DNA of 64,000 nucleotides from Rallus limicola (taxonomy: Eukaryota; Chordata; Aves; Gruiformes; Rallidae): positions 36,289,146 to 36,353,145 of the forward strand of contig JAKCOZ010000001.1 of NCBI GenBank assembly GCA_022605955.1, in the 5' to 3' direction. Under the pieces are notes generated by a model that had not been told where the DNA came from, searched no databases, and saw only the letters and a list, made by a program, of their open reading frames with translations. Positions 13,201 to 24,465 of this stretch are shown here, in pieces. Both the position numbers and the translations under genes were made by a program. Every line of letters begins with the position of its first letter. Within the stretch, counting starts at the first letter, position 1.

Positions 13201-15203
13201 CAGGGCCCTAATTATGCCAGTTTAGGATCACACCACTCAAGCAAGGCTCTCCTGATACTCTTGAATTTGAAAAACACATTAGTGTACACTGATTTAGAAA
13301 TTACCAAAGCAGGAAAAGCTACAGAACAAAATACTTGGTGAATGCTCTAGATGGGTGTAGATTTTAAAACACTGGTTTTAGTTAAATTGCGATTAAGGAA
13401 AGGATTTTTTTTTTTTCCAAAAAGATTTTTCATTTCACAATGCAATTGATAAAAGCCAAGAAAACTTCCAATAACCCAAATTCTGTGTCTAAATAATGAA
13501 GACTCTTCAGTCAGTAGGATCAAGTGCACCTTTCCACCCGAAAATCCATGATTCCTCATGCAGATTATTTCCCATATTTTTTAATGCAGATTAATTTTAC
13601 TTTGTGAATTGAAATTTGTGTCCTGAAATTTTCAAATTATCAGTAGTTGGTGTGTTAGTTGTCCAGTTCCTTTACCTAGCAGGGGGACTTTACTGGAGGT
13701 GTGGGGAGCAGGCTGATCAAGGAAGCACACTAAGATCAACATAGGTCTTAATTTTAGTTTACCTTCACTTGGGCTGTATTACATGTAAAGGTGAATTAAA
13801 AACCTTTAAAATTATCCATCTGAAGATACATAAATATTACACTGTAATGCTATGGGGAAAAAAACATGTGAGTATGCTGCTGAAAAAGCAATCATACCGT
13901 GGAGTGGAAAAGCACATCAACCCATCTTGTTAGGAAGGGGGCTGTACAACAATTGCCACTTTGATGTTCTAGATATTTTTACGCATTCATATGCTTCTGT
14001 TACAGTTTTCTTGAGGCAGACAGTTGAGGGTGTTACAGAATAGAATTAATGGTGAAAAAATTTACTAAATACTACTTCAGTGCTTTACTACTTGATTATG
14101 TGAAGCTTTGAAAAGCAATTGTACAATAATAATACATACAAAGGAAACTGGTGTGCCAGTAACCTCCATATGCTTCAAGGATCTTACCAAGAACCTGAAG
14201 TATAAATGAAGAATGAGATTTTCCCCTAAGTGTTCACAGTAAATTCATTTATTCAAGAAATATGCTTTTAGTTGGATGGAAAAGACAGCCTACACAGTGT
14301 CGAGGAAAACCAATACTGCAACCCAACTTACCAGAAAAAAACATAAAAATCAACTGTACTTGTAGAAGTAATTTCCAAATTGATGCAGCAGTAAGTTAAT
14401 GCAAAAATAGCAATGGGCTGGATGCTTCAGAAATATGAAATTATCAAATTGCCAAATTAAAGAAAAATACTTTCTAATTTAAGATATAGTGTGGTGTGAA
14501 GTCATACACAAAACAGTGTTTCTGTTGCCAGAAGAGCTTAGGAGACCATTGTAAACTTGTTTGAGGGCATAATCTCTGCAGTGGAAATCATAATGCAAAT
14601 TCAGAACTGAATGGCGATTGACGATTTCATATTCAAAAAAATATCTCTCATTTAGAAAGTGTTGAACCCATACTCTGGGTGAGGAAGAAAAAATTGCCTG
14701 GCTGCAAGCCTGCTATAACAACAGGAGGAATGTCTTTAAACCATGGAAAAGAAAATTGGAGGACCAGGTTCACAAAACGGCTGGCTGGTTATAGAAGATA
14801 CATGTCTTTCAAGAATGTTACTTAGAAAGTAAATTCTGAGAAAGTTTAGAAAGTACAGCAAAGTACAAACTGTGTGGAAACATTTCTTCATCAAGCTTCT
14901 ATCTATCAGTTAAAATGAACAAAAATAGAAGCTCAGTATATTGTCACTATATGGCTGTGCATGACCAGTAATAGAGGTGAGAAAAAAGAACATGCAATCC
15001 TAAATGAATTAAAAAATACATTTCCAATAGAAATAGGGAAATACCAATGTCCCCTTTAAAAGGTACCCATCTTTGAGACCTCATCTGGAATATCATGAGA
15101 TTCTCAGTCTGCCTAATTTCTTGTGCTTTGTAAGTATATTGGAAATACAGCCCATATAGATTCTATTGAAAGATTCAGGCTTCTAGTACTTATGCCTGAA
15201 TTT
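10251..15203. other. Non-coding stretch, probably intronic
   Basis: No gene, transposon or structured RNA was recognised. The stretch holds short homopolymers and a small CA-rich patch near 12690-12710. Segment 12830-13250 is a little richer in GC than its surroundings, but nothing in it resembles a known exon or repeat. Confidence 0.5.
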
Positions 15204-15264
15204 ATCATAGAATCAGAGAACACTTTGGGTTTGAAGGGACCTCAAAGATCATCTAGTTCCAACT
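15204..15264 (-). mobile_element. CR1 retrotransposon 3' tail (short relic)
   Basis: Read on the minus strand, the segment carries the avian CR1 3' end: GTTGGAACTAGATGATCTTT, then the AGGTCCCTTC block, then a tail ending in GATTCTATGAT. Only about 60 bp are present, so this is a severely 5'-truncated insertion, which is normal for CR1. The side corresponding to the element's 5' end runs straight into a short inverted repeat (15255-15277). Confidence 0.85.
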
Positions 15265-15277
15265 AGAAGTTGGAACT
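15255..15277. repeat. 10-bp inverted repeat at the CR1 truncation point
   Basis: The arms AGTTCCAACT (15255-15264) and AGTTGGAACT (15268-15277) are perfect reverse complements around a 3-bp spacer (AGA). The left arm belongs to the CR1 tail, and the right arm is an inverted copy lying just outside it. Confidence 0.85.
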
Positions 15278-18200
15278 TGAAGTGAAGGTATCTCACCATT
15301 TTGACTATGGCTGATAGCACATCTGCTATGTGTCTCTAATTAGGCTGTGTAAATTATATATACATTTTTATGATAAACAAATTCAAGAAGGTTTCTGTCA
15401 GACCAGATGCTTAGGTTAAAAAGTTGTGATTGCTTTACGCAGTTCATGTCAAGAAGCAAACTTCAGGAAGGAAGAGGCATCTTTTACACTTCGTAAGTAC
15501 AGTTTTAAATGTGGGAACAAGTAGCTAAGTTAAGTATGAATGAGAGGTTTTCACTCTTCAGAGAAAAGACCTTCTGGAACACAGTTGTAGCAGTAGCGGA
15601 AGCAAGAGCCACCTCTCGCGCCTACCACTACTTATGTTGAAGATAAAGCTTGACCAGCTTAGAAGGGGACTATTATGACTTGAATGTCAATAGTAATAAT
15701 ATTGAAGATTCATAAAGTCTCTTTTAGTCCTGTCATGTTACAAGGTATTTTTGCATGTCTGTGTTGGTTTGTTGGGGTTTTTTTGAAAGGTAGGCGGTCA
15801 TTGAAGGCAGTAGCAGAATTCCAGGGAACAGAACGATGTGCTGGGTTTTCAATACACACACCACACCATATCAACAGATTGATTTTAAAACAGTAGTAAT
15901 GCCTTCTTAAAATAATAGCATGTATATGAAAAGCCTTAGAGGACATGGCAGTTTATCATTTTTTTTTCAGAACTCAGCTTTATTTTCCATATATTTGTGG
16001 TTTGTTTCATGAACAGAAAATGCTGAAGACTAGCTATTAACTGGCCTTTATTAAAATACACATGACATCCTAAATTCACAATATTTCACTAACTTAAATT
16101 CGCTGTTGGTGTATGGCCAGTTTGGATACTTTTAATTCTCACTTGTTACTTTGCAACAGAAACTGGTAATTTCTATGTGCCTAGTCTAAGTAGATGTAGC
16201 TTTCAGATCATTCAATATAATCTGGATTTTTTTTCTAGCTATTAGATATAAAAATGTATTGACTTCATAATTATAAGACACAGGAGAAATACCATTGAAT
16301 TAACAAATATAGAAATTTTTCATTGGAAGGCATTCATTCTAAAATTAGTCTATTTTCCTTTGCAATAAATATACTGAAAGATGAGGCAGAATTAATTTTT
16401 AAAAAACCCACAACATTTTAAGTATTTTTTCTTCAAAATATACCCATTTCCATAATGTTTTAGAGTATTTATAGTGTTTAGGTGATTGTCTCACCCTACC
16501 TGAAAAGAAAGTGAATTAGTCTAACAGCCCACTTATGAGATCATTATTATTGCAACCATTTTGGGGCCTGGCATATAATAAGACCCAACAAGTCTTGGAG
16601 CCAAAATGAAGAGGGGTCTCTTGTCCACACTGAGGAAAGTCAAAGTAATTTAGCAAGTTGCAAAATAGTTTAGTCTAGGGAAATGTTTGTTTTGGGTGGG
16701 TAATACTTTTGTAGGGTTTTTTGAGTGAGTATTTAATCATCATAATTTGACTGGGGTGGTACAGTTTGCATTGTAATACTCCAGCCATACCTCTAAAAAC
16801 AGGTAATTACAAGTTTGTGCATGATTCTATAGAATATTTGTAGTTAAGAAACATAAGTGCTATTCTGTCACAACTAATCTTTGTAATTGCTAATGTCCTA
16901 AAACACATGCAGACATTATATTGTATCAATAGCTGACCAATTCAGACCTCTTGGGTTTCGGTAACATTGTCAGGATAAACTGAAAAAGTGAAACCTGCCA
17001 ACTGTGTAGTGTTTGGACTCTCAATATAAAATATTTAGTGGATTTTATTTGAATTATTGGATCTTTAGATCTTTTCTGACTGATATTAAGAACTATATCA
17101 AGGACTGATATTAATTACTAAAAGGTTTAACTACAGTAATGGCATTGTCTTCAAAATAAGTTCTAGAGTAACAAAACCCCACAAAACTATTAGATAATGC
17201 TTTTGTTGTGTGTGGAATCACTTGGCTTTTTTAATTGAAAAGCCTAAATAATTTTAGTGAGCAGAGGTGGACCCCTTGTTGCAGTTAAGGTAAGATCTAT
17301 TGTATCAGAGTGATCTGTGCACCGCATCATTTACTCAGAAATTATTTTGTCACTTGAACTTCTGTGAATGTCAAAGAGTTTAGGAGGAACTCTGAAACAG
17401 TCCTATTTCAGGGAAGAATCCTTGTTAAGTAACTTTCTTACCCTGTGAAGCTGTCAGCAGGAATTCTAAACAGGTTTTGTAAACCTTTGTTTTACCTGAA
17501 GATCTGTTTATATTTTCCTTGTTTTTTTTTCCTTAGAAAGTAAACCCCACTAATGTACAGCCTTTAGAACAGTGTCACAAAAATGCTACAAGAATTTGTT
17601 CTTACTCTTAGCTCTTCGAGATTTAATATTGTGATTCTCATTTGATTACACATCAGTTTTGTTAGTGCAATTATTATTAATCTAAAATGTTTTTTCCATA
17701 AGAAGGGGTGTTATATTTTATCATTCGTGTGCTTTCTCTCTTAGAGAAAAAAAAAAAAAACCAATCTGAAACTGTTGGTTTTGACAAATACTGGTCTAGA
17801 CAGATGGCTTGACTAGTAGTCCATGATCAAAAAACGTTATTTTTAAGCTTAAAACACGTTAAATTTCATCCTCAGTATTGATCTCATTGTTAGGGTGAAA
17901 CTTTTATTTTTCTTCCTTTTAGTATTTTATTATTCTTACTAGAGTGGTTATGAAAGCTTTTTGTTAGGGATTTGGGTTCTCTCGCATTAAGAACTGTCCA
18001 TAGGGCGTACAGTGCGTTCCAGCAGCACTAACAGAGTGCAGGGAAGGGAAAAGAAAAGAACTGCAGAGACACACAGAGACATGCATCACTGACATCCCCA
18101 TCGAAGTGCCACTGCACAGCAGGCAGTAAGTTTATACTCACACCTCTTTGTGTGTATTTCATGCTCAACTGTGTGAGCACAAGGTATAGGTATATATTAT

Positions 18201-20486
18201 TTGCACTTTTCAGGGAATGCCAAAATCCATTGGCTGAAGTTTTTAATAATATTGGATAATATCCATATAGATATTCATACAAATATCCATATAATAATAT
18301 CCATACAGATTCCAAGATATCTCTTTTCTATCTATCTATCTCATCCTTCCAGCTCTTCTAGTCCATCTTTTGGTTTTTATGGCTGCAGAGTTGCATTTTA
18401 GCTACAGCTAGAAGTGCTGAGGGTTCACAGGATCTAATTGTCCCCTTGCAATTTGAGGCGTAAAAGACATGAAATGAACCTAAAAGGATGATGTTGGCAA
18501 TATAAAGCCAAGCTCTGGAACAGATCTGTGCTGCAAGATGTTATGGATGCTAAACATTTAAATTGGCTCAAAAATCAAGTGAACAAATTAACGGAAGAAA
18601 AATCCATCCATCAATAATGCAAATTCTTCATTTTCATAGCCTCTAAAGCCCAAAATGCTGGGATGTGGGGCATGAAGTGTTGTGATGTCTGTACTCCACT
18701 GTGCTCATTTACTCTTCTTTGGGCACTGAGTATTGAGCATTGTTTGAGGCAGCCCAGTTGGCTAAATGACCCAGTTGGTCTCATTCGGTGCACCATCCTT
18801 CTGTCCAAGTAATGTCTGAAAATTAACATATTTTCTTTCTGAAGACACACTTTTGGCCATCAAAGTAAACTTTACTTTCCTCCAAAAAAAGTCTGGTTCT
18901 ACCAGAAAACTTCAGAATGTACAATTCACAGTCTCACATGGTTTTAGGCTTGCTTTGAGAAAGAAAACCTCTAAAAATATCTAACCCTTTCCAGTCCAAC
19001 CTCTCAAGGCATGCTTGTCTGACATCAGGAAGATGTATGCATTTTGCTAGCCATCATTATTCTCCATTGTGGATTAATCAGATTAAGTTCAAGCAAAACA
19101 GTTGTGTCCTCAAGCAATTCCAAGCTACCTAGCTACTTGCTAACTCAACAGAGTCAATCAGACACTCAATGTGGTGTGATCTGAAAGTAATCCAAAAGGG
19201 ATCTTGCAGAAGAGAAAGGATGGGAGCATTATCTGGCTCTTCCATGAATTGGTTACTACTTTGACCATATATTCAGTGAAGCCCATCATAAATGTAGTGC
19301 ATTTCTTAAAATCAGTGGGTTACAGTAGAAACAATAGTCATAATTAATTAATTTTTAGGAAAACTTGAGGTTCTTTTTAACCAACATTGCATTGCTAATT
19401 AACATATCGGGTATATATTTAAAAAAACATTTTACAGTGTAAAAGGAAATCTTCTGCATGTTTGATCTCATTGAGAACTTTTGTATCCCCTCTGAGCAAA
19501 GAAGTTATTATACCAGGCACTGGTGTGGGAACTAAAAAATACTTTGTTTCTCTTTTGCTAAGACCACTATCTCTGTTTCTACTCACTGAGAGATCCAGGA
19601 GAGAAAAAAATACTTGATAAGGCTATGATAAAATAGCTTACCTTAAGCATGAGACATACATGAAAGGTTAGAGTATGATTTTACTCCTTGGGAGCAATTT
19701 ATGATTTCCAACTGTAGTTCTTTCCTTCATGCCCTTTTTGTAGTTTGAAATAACATTGGCATCTCTTACATTAAAGCTAATTTTGTACAAAAGATTGAGA
19801 TAATTTCTCCACTGATCAAATCTCCTTAGACGATCCACTCATCTCCCTCTTCCTTCGATAAGAATGTTTATCATTGTAAAAATATGAAGGGAACTGAAGA
19901 CCTCACCGGGATGAATGGCTGCTTTTATAACTGCAATGCAACAGTGTGTGTACACAAACTCCAGAGCAATTGCTTTCAAGAATTTTCAGAGTTTTAAAAT
20001 CATAGTACAACTTTGTGTCAGGAATGAGGATTGTGAACAAATTGATGTATGTATCATGCTGTGTCGTTTGATATTTTTATCATGGTTTCTAATCTAACAG
20101 AAGATTCTTTATATGATCATCATGTTATCCCACTTCTGCATGTTAATATATTAGTAGAATAATTTTTAAATACATTTGATGAGAACTTTGTATTTTATTT
20201 TAATTTGCTCTCTAGAAAAATGTTGTCTTCTAGCAATGTTTAACAATCAGAAGGTGGTTTTGTTCCAAAATCAGGTACTATGGATGGACAAATCTTGACT
20301 TAATAACCATTAGCCATTTAACTTTGTTCTTTCTTATTTTTTTCTCTGTGTGTGTCTAATTGTGTTACATGGTAGCTGCTAAGTTACCTACTAGGAAGTA
20401 CCAGGCGTCTATATCGAAATAAATTATTCTCAGGAGTTATGCAGTGGCCTCTGCTTCACATTGTAAAATTTCTCTCTTTTTCAACA
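15278..20486. other. Non-coding stretch, probably intronic
   Basis: No gene is recognisable. The stretch holds an A14 run ending at 17760, a short array of imperfect ATATCCATA-like units at about 18255-18310 and a small TCTA microsatellite at 18327-18341. Overlapping small open frames on both strands (for example at 18028-18401) run through these simple sequences and are not credible genes. Confidence 0.5.
18255..18341. repeat. Imperfect ATATCCATA units followed by a (TCTA)n microsatellite
   Basis: ATCCATATAGATATTCATAC, ATATCCATATAATA and ATATCCATACAGAT follow one another as diverged units. The stretch ends in three to four TCTA units at 18327-18341. Confidence 0.7.
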
Positions 20487-21074
20487 AGCTCCCTGTGAGC
20501 CAGCAATGTGCTCTCATGGCCAAGAAGGCCCGTGGTATCCTGGAGTACATTAAGCGTGGCCAGCAGGTCGAGGTAGATTGTCCTCCCCCTCTGCTCTGCC
20601 TTGGTGAGGCCTCAGCTGGTGTAGTCCCCAGCTCAAGAAAGGCAGAAAAGTACTGGAGAAAGTTCAATGAGGGATAAAACAACAATTAGGGGACTGAAGC
20701 ATCTCTTGTATGAGGAAAGACTGAGAGAACTGGGTCTGTTTAGTTGAGAAGTCTGAGAGGGGATCTTATCAGTGCTTCTAAATATCTGAAGGAGGGCATC
20801 AAGAGGACAGGGCCAACTATTTTCTGTGGTGCCCAGCGACAGTACAAGGGGCAACATGTACAAACTGGAACACAGGATGTTCCACCTGAGCATGAGGAAA
20901 AACTTCATTGCTCTGAGGGTGACAGAGCCCTGGGACAGGCTGTGGAGACTCCTTCTCTGGAGATACTCAGAACCTGCCTGGATGCGATGCTTTGCAAAGT
21001 GCTCTAGGTGACCCTGCAGGGGCTTGGACTAGATACCTCCCGAGGTCCCTTCCAACCCCCACCATTCTATGAAT
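20487..21074 (+). mobile_element. CR1 LINE, 5'-truncated, 3' part of ORF2 plus tail
   Basis: About 590 bp of CR1 in sense orientation. It contains recognisable blocks: GAGCCAGCAATGTGC, GTGGCCAGCAGGTCGAGG, a stretch encoding relics of the ORF2 C-terminus (LRGDLISASKYLK at about 20753, later ETPSLEILRTCLD), and the terminal CCTTCCAACCCCCACCATTC block. The conserved C-terminal peptides fall in different reading frames, so the copy carries frameshifts. An internal segment near 20610-20650 is shortened relative to the usual CR1 arrangement. It is a dead retrotransposon fragment with no coding capacity. Confidence 0.93.
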
Positions 21075-23159
21075 TTTTTCCCCATAATAAAGAGAAAAGA
21101 TAGGTTACAATGAAGTTACATTTACACATTTTTAATATAGAAAATTCTGAAAATCATTTGACTAGTTCTTTGCCCATTTTCATTTCTTATGACAGCTTAC
21201 AGTGGTCCTACATCATGTTCAGGCTGGTGGTCATTTTTCTCTGCTGCAGTTCCCCATTTTGCTGATGGTTAAGATCCTCACTTGTTCATTTTGTCAGTCA
21301 AAAACTGCAAAAGCAGTGTCAAGTCTGGTTGATGTGACAGCTGCAGGCTGATCCCATGCTCTTTGCTACACTGAAAGAATTGTCAGAAAGTGCAGTATTA
21401 TCTCTATTTTCTCTTTTATATAAAAACGTTCATATGTTTTTCAGTAGCGACCAGAGGAGCTAGTATTCCATGTTATAAAGCTACTGCAACTGGTCAGTGA
21501 TTCAGTGTAACAACAGTTCTTCAAAGCTGTGACTGTTCAAAGCTGGCCCTCCAATTTATATCTGGATTTAACTTTATTTCAGTGATAAGCATTTTAGGTG
21601 TAACACAGTATTTGATCATGGTCCTAGGCCAAAAGGATATCCAATCCTCAGTGTCAGTTCTGAAGCGTAGAAGAGCCTCCTCTGCTTTTAGTAAACCCAC
21701 CAATTTAGAGGTTGTAGACAACACCCTAGATAGTGCACAGACTCTGAAATTGTTGGGCTTTTTTCTTCTGGAGGCTATAGAGAAGTCTTGGGTTTTATAT
21801 TTGTGCTTCTGATTATTCATTGAATAAAATCTAGCATTAGCATTAGAATTTATCATTTTGCATGTGGCGTTATCTTTCATGATCATCACTGTATCAAGCA
21901 TGTGCAATTATTTCCCATATGTGCTGCCTTTCCCTCGTCCTTCTCTCAGTGTGAATGAGATTAATGTTACAGAATGGGGCATAACGACAGTCTGAATGCA
22001 TAGGAAGAGAGTCAATATATTAAATTACTCAATTATTTCTTGTTTGTATATCAAGAAAGGAACAGCATACATGTAGGAAGAATGTTTCATTAGCGTGAGC
22101 CATCCCTTTGAATTACTCAGTCAACTGTTGTTTCCTTGGCCCTTTTATGCTGCTGGTACAAAACACAGAGTTGTCTAAAAAGTAGAAAGCACTGAATTTG
22201 CAAGAAAAATAAGTAATAGCCATTGAGTCTTACTTTGCTGAAAGCATAAGAATTTCACTGGCAGAGTTCTGTTGTACTGTGTGTTGACTGCACGTTTTCA
22301 ACATACTTCACGGGAGGGGTATCTAGTGTAATAAAAAGCTGTGAAATGTAGACTTTCTGTGCCTTGTTTACCTAGTCATAAAAATGAAATGCTCATTGTT
22401 ACAGGAAACAGAGTTTTAAAAAGCCCCCCAAAAAAACATTTTAGCCTTTGCATGTTATCTCTGATAAATATAAATTGCCCAGCTTATGGGCTCATGTAAA
22501 TTCAAAACAAACATGCAAACAGAGCGAAACAAAAACTTGATGAGAAGGGTTAGTGTGTTTACGTGACTCTGTGGCATATTCAGATTATGTGGTGTGATTT
22601 GTACTGCAGCTGCTTCAAATTAAGAACAGGTGTAGAAGGCAGATTATGCAAATACTCATATTAATGTAATTGTCAAATTGGTGTGTTTATCATTGTGCCT
22701 TTAAAGAGTAGACCATACTCTTATTTTACATGTAAATTAGCTTTATTCTTGAGAGCTACTATTGGATAATGAGCTTATAAATGAGAAATTTCTAGCATAT
22801 GGTGAAATATTTATAAAATGTGACATTTTCTTTTGTAGTAATTTATTTTATATATATTGTATAAACATATTATAATCTGCTTTGTCTTTAGAAAAATAGA
22901 GCTATGATGTAGTTTCAAAATGTTGATTTCTGGACTAATGAACTCTTCTTTCTTCCTTTTTTTTTTCCATTGGAGTCCTTTGTCCATTTTTTGATCTCAT
23001 TGGAGGGAAAATGTGTTTGTTTAAAATTGATTTTTTGCTTTCTAAGATATACTCTATTTAAACAATCATAAACTGGGTATCTGAAGAAAATATGCATTTT
23101 TAAACATGATTTACCTCATGTTGCCAGTATGCATGGATTTGTTAATGATTGGCTGAGCT
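21075..23159. other. Non-coding stretch between two CR1 copies
   Basis: No gene was recognised. A 128-codon minus-strand frame at 21521-21907 overlaps a 76-codon plus-strand frame and has no identifiable domain, so I do not call it. Segment 22400-22900 is AT-rich and non-repetitive, and it contains an octamer ATGCAAAT at 22646-22653 near homeodomain-like ATTAAT sites, as often seen in conserved enhancers. That reading is inference. Confidence 0.45.
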
Positions 23160-23742
23160 TTTCAGTTGTATCCTGCATGACAGACAGGTCAGGGGAAGTG
23201 ATTCTGCCCTTCTCCTCTGCTCTGGTGAGACCCACCTGGAGTACTGCATCCAGCTCTGGGGTCATCAACATAAAAAAGACTTTGAGCTGTTGGAGCAAGT
23301 CCAGAGGAGGGCTATGAAGATGTTCAGAAGGCTGGAGCACCTCTCCTGTGAACAAAGGCTGAGACAGTCAGGCTTGTTCAGCCTAGAGAAGAGAAGGCTC
23401 TCGGGAGACCATATGGCAGCCTTCCAGTACCTGATGGGGCCTACAGGAAAGATGGAGAAGGACGGTTTACAAGGGCGGGTAGTGATAGGACAAGGGGTAA
23501 TGGGTTTAAACTGAAAGAGGGTGGATTTAGATTAGGTATTAGGATGAAATTCTTCCCTGTGAGGGTGGTGAGGCCCCGGCACGGGTTGCCCACAGAAGCT
23601 GTAGCTGCCCCCAGAAGCTGTGGCTGCCCCCTCCCTGGCAGTGTTCAAGGCCAGGTTGGATGTGGCTAGTGGAGGTGGGTTGGAACTAGATGATCTTTAA
23701 GGTCCCTTCCAACCCAACACATTCTGTGAATCTTTGATTCTA
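23160..23742 (+). mobile_element. CR1 LINE, 5'-truncated, 3' part of ORF2 plus tail
   Basis: About 580 bp of sense CR1. An open frame of 121 codons (23149-23514) covers much of it and reads through the conserved ORF2 C-terminal motifs [34 protein letters not shown] and LFSLEKRRL, so this copy kept its frame longer than the one at 20.5 kb. It ends in the GGTCCCTTCCAACCCAACAC block and a CTTTGATTCTAT tail. The start codon of the open frame is accidental. An internal 19-bp tandem duplication lies at 23594-23631. This is a non-functional fragment lacking the endonuclease and the RT catalytic core. Confidence 0.95.
23594..23631 (+). repeat. Two 19-bp tandem units inside the CR1 copy
   Basis: AGAAGCTGTAGCTGCCCCC (23594-23612) is followed directly by AGAAGCTGTGGCTGCCCCC (23613-23631), with one difference. 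CR1 copies normally have a single unit at this point, so it is a local duplication in this copy or its source lineage. Confidence 0.85.
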
Positions 23743-24423
23743 TATAAGTATGCATGTACAGGCCAGTTTTATGTATGCTGTTAATATAGTTTGAATATTT
23801 GAAACTGAGCTTTATGCTTTGTGCTGGGAAACTGGGGACAGCAGTTGAGAAAATTCCTGCTCCTCAAGAAGCAGAAGCTGAGGGTACCGGCTGTCAACAG
23901 CTGGATATAGGGCAAGCAAGATTAGAACAAGGACTTAATGCTTTTCTGCATCCTATGGCCATGACAACTAGTGGGCTGTACTATTTATTTTCAAAAACAA
24001 AGAGAAAATCCTGCTTTGCTTTTGGATATGCACCAGAAAAAAAAACAAACAAACTTAAAACTGTAGTTCACTGGGTTCAATGTAGCACCAAACAGCATCA
24101 AATTTCTTCCAGTTCTCTTATCCTCAAAACTCAACCGGTAGCTCCAGGAAAACCAACAAAAACGTGTGAGCAAGGGGTTTAAAGAAGGCAGCTATTAACT
24201 GGTTATTTTTCTCTAAATCACCCTTCCAGAGGAACATAAGGGGAACTTTTTTTTTTTTAAAGGTACAACTTTATCCTTTGGTAGATTATTTAAGATTGTA
24301 TTGATTTCCGTAGTGCTTACCTAAACTGGTGTTTGCTTTACAGCCTTTTAGGTACCTATAAAATCTTGCATTCAGTTGTAAGTACACTCTTAATGGAATG
24401 AAAAGCATTCAAGAAAGCTTACA

Positions 24424-24465
24424 TCTTCAGCTTACATCATGAAACTTTATGATGTAAGCTGAAGA
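24424..24465. repeat. Perfect inverted repeat, 17-bp arms, 8-nt loop
   Basis: The left arm TCTTCAGCTTACATCAT (24424-24440) and the right arm ATGATGTAAGCTGAAGA (24449-24465) are exact reverse complements around the loop GAAACTTT. A second, outer pairing GAAAAGC (24400-24406) with GCTTTTC (24474-24480) is separated from it by unequal internal loops (17 and 8 nt). No flanking target duplication or transposon ends are evident. It could be a hairpin RNA, a tiny foldback element or the product of a template-switch mutation. Confidence 0.9.

Noticed and set aside
21521..21907. 128-codon minus-strand frame, overlapped by a 76-codon plus-strand frame
   Set aside because: Both strands are open, no domain is recognisable, and no promoter, splice or poly(A) context stands out. 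Chance is the simpler explanation.
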